In this document: positions 29,701 through 38,206 of the stretch, in pieces | How the letters are laid out: each line of letters begins with the position of its first letter | How positions within the stretch are numbered: the first letter of the stretch is position 1 | NCBI GenBank assembly: GCA_945860375.1 | Contig: CAMAQR010000001.1 | Location: 193,120-257,119, forward strand | Direction of reading: 5' to 3' | Origin: Pseudorhodobacter antarcticus | GTDB lineage: Bacteria > Pseudomonadota > Alphaproteobacteria > Rhodobacterales > Rhodobacteraceae | Length of the DNA stretch: 64,000 nucleotides | The notes under the pieces: generated by a model | Seen by the model: only the letters and a program-made list of their open reading frames with translations | Databases searched by the model: none | Told to the model about the DNA's origin: nothing | Position numbers and translations under genes: made by a program

Positions 29701-32164
29701 GCAGGCGGTTGAGGTGAAGGAGGGCGAAAACCTGATCCCGCTGACCGTGACCGATGAATGGGGCGCTGGCGTCTATGTCACCGCCTCTGTGCTGCGTCCG
29801 ATGGACGTGGCCGCGGGTCGCAATCCGGCCCGCGCCTTGGGCCTGACCCATGCCGCGATTGATCCGGGCGCGCGGGCGCTGACCGCAACGATTGAGATGG
29901 CCGCCGAGGCTGCACCGCGCGGACCTTTGCCGATTGCGGTCAAGGTAGCGGGGCTGGAGGCTGGCGACACCGCCTATGTCACCATCGCCGCTGTCGATGT
30001 GGGTATCCTTAACCTGACCGGGTTTACGGCTCCCGATCCGCAGGGCCACTACTTTGGCCAGCGCAAACTGGGGGTCGGCATCCGGGATATCTATGGCCGT
30101 CTGATCGACGGGCTGAACGGGGCCGAAGGGCAAGTGCGCTCTGGCGGTGATGCGGGTGCGCAAGCGCGGTTGCAAGCCCCGCCGCCCACAGAGGAACTGG
30201 TCGCCTATTTCACCGGCCCGGTGCAGGTGGATGCGGACGGTTACGCGCGGACATCCTTTGATCTGCCGTCGTTCAACGGCACGGTCAAAGTGATGGCCGT
30301 GGTCTGGTCGCAAAAGGGTGTCGGGCAAGCGAATGCGGACGTTCTGGTCCGCGATCCTGTCGTGGTCACCGCCAGCCTGCCCCGCTTTATGGCCCCCGGC
30401 GACCAATCGCGTCTGCTGCTGGAAATCGTCCACGCCACCGGGCCTTCGGGCCGGATGAGTCTGGACGTGTCGTCGGGTGGTCTGACCCTAGGCGACGTGC
30501 CTTCGGGCTTTGATCTGGGCGACAAGGCCAAAGCGGTCTTCGCGGTTCCGGTTACTGCGGGCGAGGTCGGCTTGCAGACGGTAGAGGTGCAACTGACCAC
30601 GCCAGATGGCAAGGTGCTGAAGAAAACCCTGACCATCCCGGTGCAGATCAACGATCCGGCCGTGGTGCGTGTCAGCCGACTGGATCTGAAAAAGGGTCAG
30701 GAATTCACCTTTGACCAGAATGTTTTTGCCGGACTGGTTGCGGGTTCGGGCAAGGCCACCATGGCCATCGGCCCCATCGCGCGTCTGAACGCGCCGGGGG
30801 TGCTGGCGGCGCTGGATGCCTATCCCTATGGCTGCGCTGAACAGATCACCTCCAAGGCACTGCCGCTTTTGTATTTCGATCAGGTTGCCGCTGCGATGAA
30901 CCTGCCGGGCGCTGACAACATCAAGCTGCGGGTTGAACAGGCCGTGGCTGAAGTGCTGACCAATCAAGGCTCTAACGGCGCGTTTGGGCTTTGGGGTGCG
31001 TCCGAAGGCGGCGATATGTGGCTGGATGCCTTTGTCACCGACTTCCTCAGCCGAGCGCGGGCGCGCGGTTACACCGTGCCGGATCAGGCCTTCCGCAGCG
31101 CTTTGGACAACCTGCGCAATCAGGTCAATTACTACGCCGATTTCGACAAGGGTGGTGAGCCTTTGGCCTATGCGCTGATGGTTCTGGCGCGTGAAGGCGC
31201 GGCAGCCGTGGGCGATCTGCGCTACTATGCCGACGTCAAGGGCGATGCTTTTGCCACGCCGACGGCGATGGCGCAACTGGGTGCAGCGCTGGCCAGCTAT
31301 GGCGACCAACCCCGCGCCGATGCGATGTTCCGCCGGGCAGGCGTGGCGTTGCAGGCGCTGTCGGGGCCGGACACCGAACAGATCTTCCGCGCCGATTATG
31401 GCACCAACTTCCGCGATGCGGCGGCGGTGCTGACCTTGGCGACTGAGGCTGGCTCCACTGCGGTGGATGCCGAAGCCTTGACCGACCGCATCGCCACCAC
31501 CCGCGCGCTGTCGACGCAAGAGGCGACGTGGACGCTGCTGGCGGCCAATGCGCTGATTGATGGCAAAGGCACGGATGGCATCACCATCGACGGTGCTGTG
31601 GCTTCGGGGCCACTGGTGCAAGTGCTTGATGCGACTGGGAAACCCGTTGTGGTCAAGAACGGGTCCAATGCCGACACCACGTTGACCGTCACCACTTACG
31701 GTGTGCCGTCAGAGCCAGAACCGGCGGGCGGTGCGGGTTACGCGATCACCCGCAGCTACTACACGATGGACGGGGAACCCGCGACCCTGAACGGTTTGAC
31801 GGTGGGCACCCGCCTGATTGCGGTGCTGGAAGTCACGCCCTTCGGCCGGGGCGAGGCGCGTGTGATGGTGAACGATCCCTTGCCCGCCGGGTTTGAAATC
31901 GACAACCCGAACCTGCTGGCGGGCGGCTCTGTGCCCGCGCTGGACGGTCTGGATCTTGTCGGCGAAGTCGCGCATTCCGAGTTTCGGCAGGACCGTTTCC
32001 TGACCGCCCTCGACCGCATGGACAACGCCACTTTCCGGCTGGGTTATGTGGTTCGCGCCGTGTCGCCGGGGGTGTTCCACCATCCCGCAGCATCTGTCGA
32101 GGATATGTACCGCCCTGATCTGACCGGGCGCACAGACACCGGCAGCATCACCATCGTTGAGTGA
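26717..32164 (+). CDS. alpha-2-macroglobulin family protein with N-terminal PAN domain
   Basis: Protein of 1815 residues, exported (signal peptide ending near LVQAQD, no lipobox). Residues about 40-100 form a Cys-rich PAN/apple-like domain (CERACTSNARCESF), followed by MG domains, a bait region, and the thiol-ester motif CAEQ (Cys1373-Gln1376) in YPYGCAEQITSK, then the terpenoid-toroid thiol-ester domain and a C-terminal receptor-like domain. Bacterial macroglobulins trap attacking proteases in the periplasm. ATG follows TAGGAG. Its stop overlaps the start of pbpC (TGATG), the pairing known for bacterial macroglobulins, which suggests joint periplasmic defence and wall repair. Absence of a lipobox, where some homologues are lipoproteins, is notable. 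Confidence 0.93.
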   Translation: MRGIFRGALIGAVAAFVSIAPSLVQAQDLIPAKRLVLSENTDLTGGDISSIFDTTLEACERACTSNARCESFTFNGKNGSCFLKSGAGDPAYYEGAYSGYVIPANAGAEARAKTRRGELAFLADWEFSGVTRQAEGLANAHITNAFTAEEHGAAAQSAEANGDIVTASRFVGAALNLTDSSADWAEYARLLLMAGSQPSDQQRTYLDQSYLASLNAYLRADGKPAQHSILATMGDALERIDRGRDKVGALRLAQSLQPRDDTAAALDDAIGKYGFRVVDNTVESDSARPRICVNFSETLAKSGVDYTTYVQLPDPGLTVTTDGWQQLCVEGVTHGSRNTITLREGLPAADGQVLAKSVEITTYVRDRNPGVRFPGRGYVLPRGGDAAVPVETVNTTKLDLQLYRVTDRNLLRSLQNGYFGSPMPDYQEYDFAEEIGTEIWKGAATVGQDVNKDITTRLPLADAIKDQAAGIYALRASVPGVDPYMIPASWQWFVVSDLGLTSMSGVDGLHVFVRSLGTAGAKEGVTVELLSRANDVLGSASTDAMGYARFDAGLARGTGSAAPALIVAREGDGDLAFLSLTDPEFDLSDRGVEGREAAPPVDVFLTTDRGAYRAGETVYATALARDPQAAAVEGLPLTAILKRPDGVEYARALVADAGAGGHVFAMPVAGSAPRGVWRLEVFADLEAEALTTKTFLVEDFLPERIDFTLDLGEAVIRLGDTPQMAVDAKYLFGAPGADLKIEGEVLLRAAKELADWPGYVFGRHDAPFYAVMESFGGFVTDKDGKALVDLTLPAVEDPGLPLELRATVRVAEGSGRPVERRTAKLLAPSSALIGVKPMFDGVVGQGTEARFNLIGIGADSKATPMKVKWTVTRIETNYQWYQSGGSWNWEPVVSRARVAEGQVDLGVEPVVIATAVNWGEFELAVERVDGTTAATSTTFYAGWYAPADVTDSPDTLELSLDKPAYKPGDTAMLRVVPRAGGTALITVLSNRLVAMQAVEVKEGENLIPLTVTDEWGAGVYVTASVLRPMDVAAGRNPARALGLTHAAIDPGARALTATIEMAAEAAPRGPLPIAVKVAGLEAGDTAYVTIAAVDVGILNLTGFTAPDPQGHYFGQRKLGVGIRDIYGRLIDGLNGAEGQVRSGGDAGAQARLQAPPPTEELVAYFTGPVQVDADGYARTSFDLPSFNGTVKVMAVVWSQKGVGQANADVLVRDPVVVTASLPRFMAPGDQSRLLLEIVHATGPSGRMSLDVSSGGLTLGDVPSGFDLGDKAKAVFAVPVTAGEVGLQTVEVQLTTPDGKVLKKTLTIPVQINDPAVVRVSRLDLKKGQEFTFDQNVFAGLVAGSGKATMAIGPIARLNAPGVLAALDAYPYGCAEQITSKALPLLYFDQVAAAMNLPGADNIKLRVEQAVAEVLTNQGSNGAFGLWGASEGGDMWLDAFVTDFLSRARARGYTVPDQAFRSALDNLRNQVNYYADFDKGGEPLAYALMVLAREGAAAVGDLRYYADVKGDAFATPTAMAQLGAALASYGDQPRADAMFRRAGVALQALSGPDTEQIFRADYGTNFRDAAAVLTLATEAGSTAVDAEALTDRIATTRALSTQEATWTLLAANALIDGKGTDGITIDGAVASGPLVQVLDATGKPVVVKNGSNADTTLTVTTYGVPSEPEPAGGAGYAITRSYYTMDGEPATLNGLTVGTRLIAVLEVTPFGRGEARVMVNDPLPAGFEIDNPNLLAGGSVPALDGLDLVGEVAHSEFRQDRFLTALDRMDNATFRLGYVVRAVSPGVFHHPAASVEDMYRPDLTGRTDTGSITIVE

Positions 32165-34200
32165 TGCGCGCGCGTTATGCCTTTGTTTTGGCGGCAGGTC
32201 TGGCACTTGCCGCCATTGCGCGTGATGGCGCGGACATCTGGATCGACGCCACCACCTTGCCGCCCCTGATCGTGCAAACCTCGGTCGAGGTGCTGGACCG
32301 TCACGGCGATTTGCTGCGCGCCTACACCGTGGCCGATGGCCGCTGGCGGCTGGGGGTCGAGGTGTCGCAGGTCGATCCAAAGTTTGTCTCGGCGCTGCTG
32401 GCCTATGAGGATAAACGGTTTTTTGAACACAGCGGCGTGGATGCGCGGGCGGTGTTGCGGGCGCTTGTACAGGCCGCTTGGAAAGGCCGCGTGGTGTCGG
32501 GCGGGTCCACCCTGACCATGCAGGTCGCGCGGTTGCTGGAAGAGGGCACGACCGGGCAGTTTGCCGGAAAATTGCGGCAGATGCGCGTGGCGCTGGCGCT
32601 GGAACGGCGGCTGTCCAAGGACCAGATCTTGCAGCTTTATCTGCTGCTGGCGCCCTATGGTGGCAACCTTGAGGGCATCCGCGCCGCCACCCTTTCCTAT
32701 TTCGGCAAGGAACCCAAACGCCTGACCCCTGCCGAGGCGGCACTGCTGGTGGCCATCCCGCAAAGCCCCGAGGCGCGGCGGCCAGATCGGTCGGTGGAAC
32801 GGGCCACCGACGCAAGGGATAGGGTGCTTTCCCGCGCCCTTCGCGATGGGTTGATCGACGCCGATCAGATGCAAGCAGCGCGGACCGAAGTTGTGCCGGG
32901 CCGCCGCCGACCGTTTCCGGCACTTGCCCCACATCTGTCGGACCGGGTTTTGGCCGAAGAGCCGGGGCAGAGGCATCGGTTGACGTTGGACAAGACCCTC
33001 CAGATCGCGCTTGAAACCTTGGCGGCGGATGTGGTGGCCGGACAAGGGGAGCGGTTGCAGGTGGCGCTTGTGGTGGCTGATCATCACAGCGGTCAGGTGT
33101 TGGCCTCGGTCGGGTCGGCGGGGTTTCGGGCCGATGCACGGGCGGGGTTTGTCGACATGACACGGGCGCTGCGCAGTCCGGGATCAACGCTGAAACCCTT
33201 GGTCTACGGGCTGGCGTTTGATGAGGGTCTGGCGCATCCGGAAACGATGATCGAGGATCGGTTGACCGATTTTGGCGGCTATCAGCCGCAGAATTTTGAC
33301 AAGCAGTATCGCGGGACCATCCGCCTGCGCGAAGCGTTGCAATTGTCACTGAACATCCCCGTCGTGGCGCTGACCGAGGCGTTGGGCCCGGCCAAACTGC
33401 TGGCAGCGTTGGACAAAGCCGGGGTGCGTTATGATCTGCCGGGGGGGCAACCGGGGCTGGCGATTGCCTTGGGCGGTATTGGCGTCACTCTGGAGGATAT
33501 GGTGCAGCTTTACGCCAGCATCGCAAGGGGTGGGGTGTCATTGCCGTTGATCCACCAGATGCAGGGGGATCAGGCCGAGGGGCAGCGGGTGCTGTCGGCA
33601 AGTGCGGCGTGGCAAGTGGGGGATATTCTGGCGGGCCTCGCGCCGCCACCGGGCGCGCCTGCAAATCGGCTGGCCTACAAGACCGGCACCAGCTATGGCC
33701 ACCGCGACGCTTGGGCGATTGGGTTTGACGGGCGGCATGTGGTGGGCATCTGGATGGGCCGCCCGGATGGCACTCCGGTTCCCGGCGCCTTCGGGGCCGA
33801 TCTGGCCGCGCCGGTTCTGTTTCAGGCCTTCAGCCGCCTGACGCCAACGCTGGACCCGCAGCCCAGCGCGCCACCCGCCACCCTGCTGGTTTCAAACGCA
33901 CAATTGCCGCAGCCCCTGCAGCATTTCCGCAGCCGGTCTGCGGCGTTTGAACCGGCCAAGGATGCCCCCGCCGTCGCCTTCCCCCCCGATGGGGCCGAGG
34001 TGGAACTGCTGCCAGAGGGTCTGCTGGTGCGGGTGCGTGGCGGCACCGCGCCCTTTACATGGCTGGCCGATGGCGTGCCGGTTGCCACCGCCTTGCGCGC
34101 GCGCGACGTGATGCTGAACGATCTTGGCCGTGGCTTTGTCACCCTGTCGGTGATCGACGCTGTTGGCCGGTCCGCCCGCACCAAGGTCCGGCTGCGCTAG
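32164..34200 (+). CDS. pbpC: penicillin-binding protein 1C
   Basis: Protein of 678 residues, bifunctional class A PBP of the 1C type. The transglycosylase (GT51) domain has catalytic Glu82 in AYEDKRFFEHSG and GGSTLTMQVAR. The transpeptidase domain has Ser341-x-x-Lys344 in SPGSTLKPL, the SLN of LQLSLNIPV, and KTGTS (Lys506). The C-terminal beta-sandwich (PBPC_C domain) closes with TLSVIDAVGRSARTKVRL. A single N-terminal hydrophobic segment anchors it. Start is the ATG overlapping the macroglobulin stop; a GTG one codon earlier is possible. The island begins right after its stop codon. Confidence 0.95.
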   Translation: MRARYAFVLAAGLALAAIARDGADIWIDATTLPPLIVQTSVEVLDRHGDLLRAYTVADGRWRLGVEVSQVDPKFVSALLAYEDKRFFEHSGVDARAVLRALVQAAWKGRVVSGGSTLTMQVARLLEEGTTGQFAGKLRQMRVALALERRLSKDQILQLYLLLAPYGGNLEGIRAATLSYFGKEPKRLTPAEAALLVAIPQSPEARRPDRSVERATDARDRVLSRALRDGLIDADQMQAARTEVVPGRRRPFPALAPHLSDRVLAEEPGQRHRLTLDKTLQIALETLAADVVAGQGERLQVALVVADHHSGQVLASVGSAGFRADARAGFVDMTRALRSPGSTLKPLVYGLAFDEGLAHPETMIEDRLTDFGGYQPQNFDKQYRGTIRLREALQLSLNIPVVALTEALGPAKLLAALDKAGVRYDLPGGQPGLAIALGGIGVTLEDMVQLYASIARGGVSLPLIHQMQGDQAEGQRVLSASAAWQVGDILAGLAPPPGAPANRLAYKTGTSYGHRDAWAIGFDGRHVVGIWMGRPDGTPVPGAFGADLAAPVLFQAFSRLTPTLDPQPSAPPATLLVSNAQLPQPLQHFRSRSAAFEPAKDAPAVAFPPDGAEVELLPEGLLVRVRGGTAPFTWLADGVPVATALRARDVMLNDLGRGFVTLSVIDAVGRSARTKVRLR

Positions 34201-34290
34201 TCAAACCCGCTCTGTCGCCAGCGCAATGCCCTGTCCGCCGCCGATGCACATGGTGATCGATGCGGTCTTGCCGCCTGTCTGCCACCACCA
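34201..34290 (-). pseudogene. truncated thiolase 3' end
   Basis: Read on the minus strand, the last codons encode GGKTASITMCIGGGQGIALA and end in a stop one base after the pbpC stop. This matches the invariant C terminus of acetyl-CoA acetyltransferases, where the Cys in CIGGG is catalytic. Nothing upstream continues the thiolase; the next bases belong to transposase debris. The gene body has been deleted or displaced. Confidence 0.7.
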
Positions 34291-34424
34291 GCCTGCAGGG
34301 CAGTTGCCCATCGCTGACCAGAGGGTCAGACCCTGTTACAGAATGTGGGACAGGGGCTGATGCGCGCCTGAGAGTGGTGGCACCACTTCAAGGACCAATG
34401 GCTGTCATGCCCTCACGCCAATGC

Positions 34425-34502
34425 ATCAACGGCTTTTATAACCCGCGCCGTCGGCATTCAGCATTGGGAGGCAAAAGCCCCTTCGCCTTCGACGCAAGGT
34501 GA
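34425..34502 (+). mobile_element. IS3-family transposase remnant (3' end of orfB)
   Basis: Twenty-five codons ending in a stop encode FYNPRRRHSALGGKSPFAF, the recognisable C-terminal end of IS3-family OrfB transposases. The DDE core is missing and no clear terminal inverted repeat could be paired. The debris between 34290 and 34550 carries no other gene and marks the boundary between core genes and the secretion island. Confidence 0.7.
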
Positions 34503-34552
34503 CCTAAACGAGCCCTTGGGGCGGCACAAATACGCGACAGGCCAAGGATGCA

Positions 34553-35863
34553 TCAATCGCGAAGGGCCAGCTCCTGAACCTTGGTTATGGGCTCCCAAAG
34601 GTATTCCAGTACCGTACGCTTGCCCGAAAGCACGTCGACACTCGCGGTCATGCCGGGAATGAAGGTGACATTTTCACCGTTATCGAGCGTGAGATCCCCC
34701 TCAATCGCCACATCCACAAGATAGTGGGTCGCGCCGTTCTTTTGATCGTCAAGCACCGCATCAGGGCTTATGCGGATCACACGACCATCGACCGACCCGT
34801 ATTTGGCAGAGTCATAGGCGGAAAGGCGGATGCGCACCGCGTCATCAAGTCGAATGTGAGAGATGTCCTTTGGCATGATCTTCGCCTCGACAATCAGCGC
34901 CTCGCCGGTGGGGACGATTTCCAGGATCACATCACCCGTGTTGACGAATCCGCCCGGTGTCCGAAAGTTGATTTGGTTCACGATGCCCTCCATCGGAGCG
35001 CGGATCACTGTGCGGCTCACGCGTTCCTCAAGGCTGGGAAGGGCTTCACGAAGTTCGCTTTGCTCACCGACAACGGTGTTCAACTCATCCAAGGCGCGCA
35101 GCCGATAGTTTGCCCGCGCGTTGGCAATTTCGGTTTCAAGTTCGGCCATCCCGGATCTGGCCTGCTCACTTCCAACCATCGCTCGATCGCGCTCACCGCG
35201 CGCTTGCTCCAATTGGCGTTGCAGCTCAAGGAGCCGGGTGGCCGGGGCGATGTTGTCTTTGACCAGCGGCTCCACGACTGCGATCTCATCCTCGATAAAG
35301 CCCCCCGTGCGCTCTGCCGTGCCCATGGTGCTTTCCGCCGAACGCAATTCCTGTTCACGCTGTCGCAAGCGCTGCTCGAGAACCGCCAATTGCCCGGCCA
35401 ACTCCGCGCGAAGGGCGGCGTACAGGCTTTGCTCGGTCAGGGCCACAATGGGCGAGCGGCCTTGTAGTTCGGCAGGAGTTGCAAAATCCAAGCCATCAAT
35501 TTCGGCCCGAAGGCGCAACTCCTTGATGTCGAGCCCTGCCAGTCGCTGGGCAGCCCGATTGAACTCACCGCTTGCATCGATCGGGTCAATCTCGAAGAGA
35601 ACCTCGCCCTTCACAACCTTGCTGTTCTCAGACACAAAGCGGCGCAGGATAACGCCACCTTCTGCCGCCTGAACCATCTGGTTCTGAACCGACGAGATGA
35701 TCCGGCCCTCGCCCCTCGTGACAATGTCAAGTTTCGCCCATGAAGCCCAAACAAGGGCCAGCACGATCAGCACTCCAATCACGATCATGATCGTAGAACC
35801 GGCCAGGCCTTCGCGGCCCGCCATGTCGCGCGAAAGCCGTTTGAAATCAACATCTGACATCAT
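34553..35863 (-). CDS. type I secretion membrane-fusion protein (HlyD family)
   Basis: Protein of 436 residues. A short cytoplasmic N terminus and one membrane helix (IMIVIGVLIVLALVWASWA) lead into a lipoyl-like beta domain (VQAAEGGVILRRF), a long alpha-helical hairpin (about residues 115-285, rich in Glu, Gln, Arg) and the returning beta-barrel (RAPMEGIVNQINF). This is the HlyD/LapC adaptor bridging the ABC exporter to the outer-membrane channel. The first of two tandem ATGs was used (AAGGAAAACC upstream); it overlaps the ABC gene stop by ATGA. Last gene of the secretion operon. Confidence 0.94.
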   Translation of the reverse strand: MMSDVDFKRLSRDMAGREGLAGSTIMIVIGVLIVLALVWASWAKLDIVTRGEGRIISSVQNQMVQAAEGGVILRRFVSENSKVVKGEVLFEIDPIDASGEFNRAAQRLAGLDIKELRLRAEIDGLDFATPAELQGRSPIVALTEQSLYAALRAELAGQLAVLEQRLRQREQELRSAESTMGTAERTGGFIEDEIAVVEPLVKDNIAPATRLLELQRQLEQARGERDRAMVGSEQARSGMAELETEIANARANYRLRALDELNTVVGEQSELREALPSLEERVSRTVIRAPMEGIVNQINFRTPGGFVNTGDVILEIVPTGEALIVEAKIMPKDISHIRLDDAVRIRLSAYDSAKYGSVDGRVIRISPDAVLDDQKNGATHYLVDVAIEGDLTLDNGENVTFIPGMTASVDVLSGKRTVLEYLWEPITKVQELALRD

Positions 35864-38166
35864 GGTTTTCCTTGGCGCGCCGGGGCCCGAAGTTTTTCAG
35901 GCGTCGTGTCTGCCACCACATTGCCCTGATCCATGACCAGCACCCGGTCAACGAGTTCCAAAAGCGCATTGCGGTGGGAAACAATGACCAATGTCTTGCC
36001 GCCGGCCCAGGCTTTCAGTCGGCCGATCACCGTCTTCTCGGTCGCCGTATCCATGGAGCTGGTCGGCTCATCCAGAATCAGCAGGTTCGGATTGTGCAAC
36101 AGCGCGCGGGCGAGGTTGATCGACTGGCGCTGGCCGCCAGACAAGCCCTCGCCGCGTTCTTTCAGCTCCAGGTCATAGCCCTGCGGATGGCTTGCCACGA
36201 AATCATCCACGCCCGATACCTTGGCGACGTTGAGGATATGCGCATCGTCATATTCGTAGAAGCCCATTTGCAGGTTCTCCTTGACCGTTCCCGAGAAGAG
36301 CCAGGTTTCCTGCAGCATCACACCGATGTTGCGGCGCACATCAGATCTGTCGATCTGGCGCAAATCAACGCCGTCGATCAGCACGGCGCCTTCGCTCGGC
36401 TCTATCAGCCCCGAGATCAACCGGGACATGGTCGACTTGCCCGACCCCATCTTGCCGACTATCGCGACCTTCTGACCAGCCGGGATCTTCAGCGAGATAT
36501 CCTTCAGGATCGGGCTACTTGCGCCGGGAAAGGTATAGCTGACGCCTTTGAATTCGATATCGCCCGCCAAGTGCGGGCGGCTGAGACGTGGGCGGGGTTC
36601 ATCCGTGGCACCATCCGCCGGATTCATGACCGCCGAGAGCGAGCGATAGGCCTCTAGGGCGCCGTTGGCGCGCGACATGGCCGAAGCAAGCTGTGACAGG
36701 GGCGCGAGGGCGCGGCCGCCGAGCATCGACGCCGCAATCATCGCCCCCATGGTGATTGTCCCGTCTTGAATGAGGAAAACACCGTAGAAGACCGTTGCGA
36801 TCTGCGCGAACTGCTGAATCGAGGCCGCCGAGTTGATGGCGAAGTTCGACAGCAACCGGCTCTTCAGTCCAAGCTCGGATTGCGCATCAGCGGCCTCTTC
36901 AAAACGCCGCCGCATCAATCGCCCTGAACCCGTGGCCTGCACCGTCTCAAGCCCGTTCAACGTCTCCACCAGAACAGATTGCTTGGACATGTTGCTTTGC
37001 ATCGAGCCTTTGGTGATGCGGGCGAGGAAAGGCTGGATCACGAGGCCTGCTGCGATAACCAGCGGCACGGCAATCAGAGGAATGAGGGCAAGGGGACCGG
37101 CGACGAGCGAAATCACCCAGATGAACAGAAAGATGAAGGGTAGATCCACGACGGCGATCAACGTGGCCGAAGTGAAGAACTCTCGCAGCGTGTCGAACTC
37201 GCGCACGATGCTGGCCATGGCACCGGTTTTTTGCCGGCGACTGTCGAGTTTCATGGTGAGGATCTTGTCGAAGACCAGCCGGGACATGCGTGCATCCGCC
37301 CGCTTTCCCGCGTTGTCCACAAACTGAGCGCGCAAGGTCTTGATGATGAAATCGAACCCGAGCGCAATCAGCACTCCCATGGTCAGCGCAATGAGCGACT
37401 CGATGGCTTCGTTTGGGACAACACGGTCATAGACCACCATTGAAAACATCGAGACCGTCAACCCGAGGAAGTTGGTGATCACCGCCGCAACGATCACCTG
37501 CCCGTAGAGCCACCTTCCACGCAGCAACGAGCCCCAAAACCAGTCATTCTTGCCTTTGGGTTTCGAGTCTGAATGGACTTTGCGCGCGAGAATGCAGAAG
37601 GGCTTCAGAAGCTGCGGCAGATCAACCGCCGACACCTCCTCTTGCAATGTCTCGGCTTCTGCCTTGAAGTGCAGAACGTTGGCCAAACCGTCTTCGCCGA
37701 TCGAGGCGATCACAACTGCTTCACCGCTTGTGGCGAAGGCAATCACCGGACAATGACCGGCCTCAAGACGGCTGATATCGATCTCGCCGAAACTGGCCTC
37801 GAAGCCGACATGACGCAGGGCGGCGACCGCGGATTTGGGGTCGAAATGCTCACTCGGAAGCTCCGGCAGGTCACGCACTGCCCCTGTCGAGAAGGCCATG
37901 CCGGAGAGCGACAGGATGTGCTTGACGGCAAGGATCAGGGGCATTTCGAGGTCGGCGCTCTGGATGGACGCCTTTCCCCCAGCAACCTCTGCTTCGGCTG
38001 AACTGGCGAGATCACCGGCACCTTCAGGCGTTTCCGCTTCGGCAGACGCAGCCAGATTTTCACTGGACGATTGAGAATGCTCGGCAGGTGTCACTTGCTG
38101 TGTGGGTTGTGGAAGCGGCTCTGCATGGGCCGGCTGCAGTCTGACCGCCTGTTGAAGGTCCTCCAT
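35860..38166 (-). CDS. type I secretion ABC transporter, LapB-like
   Basis: Protein of about 768 residues. An N-terminal 60-80-residue Glu/Ala/Pro/Ser-rich tail precedes a C39-peptidase-like domain lacking the catalytic Cys. Six membrane helices follow (from about residue 250), then the nucleotide-binding domain with Walker A GKMGSGKST, signature LSGGQRQS and Walker B LLILDEPTSSMD. The degenerate C39 domain is the form that binds type I substrates without cleaving them. ATG preceded by GAAAGGA at long spacing was chosen; an ATG nine codons upstream, 13 bases after the TolC stop, is a real alternative. Confidence 0.93.
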   Translation of the reverse strand: MEDLQQAVRLQPAHAEPLPQPTQQVTPAEHSQSSSENLAASAEAETPEGAGDLASSAEAEVAGGKASIQSADLEMPLILAVKHILSLSGMAFSTGAVRDLPELPSEHFDPKSAVAALRHVGFEASFGEIDISRLEAGHCPVIAFATSGEAVVIASIGEDGLANVLHFKAEAETLQEEVSAVDLPQLLKPFCILARKVHSDSKPKGKNDWFWGSLLRGRWLYGQVIVAAVITNFLGLTVSMFSMVVYDRVVPNEAIESLIALTMGVLIALGFDFIIKTLRAQFVDNAGKRADARMSRLVFDKILTMKLDSRRQKTGAMASIVREFDTLREFFTSATLIAVVDLPFIFLFIWVISLVAGPLALIPLIAVPLVIAAGLVIQPFLARITKGSMQSNMSKQSVLVETLNGLETVQATGSGRLMRRRFEEAADAQSELGLKSRLLSNFAINSAASIQQFAQIATVFYGVFLIQDGTITMGAMIAASMLGGRALAPLSQLASAMSRANGALEAYRSLSAVMNPADGATDEPRPRLSRPHLAGDIEFKGVSYTFPGASSPILKDISLKIPAGQKVAIVGKMGSGKSTMSRLISGLIEPSEGAVLIDGVDLRQIDRSDVRRNIGVMLQETWLFSGTVKENLQMGFYEYDDAHILNVAKVSGVDDFVASHPQGYDLELKERGEGLSGGQRQSINLARALLHNPNLLILDEPTSSMDTATEKTVIGRLKAWAGGKTLVIVSHRNALLELVDRVLVMDQGNVVADTTPEKLRAPARQGKP

Positions 38167-38206
38167 GGCTTGAGGCCGTCCTTTCTTATTCATCTTGGCT
38201 GCCGGA

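Noticed and set aside
34260..34502. 80-codon plus-strand frame as an intact gene
   Set aside because: Only the last 25 codons match anything (IS3 OrfB tail); the rest lacks coding character.
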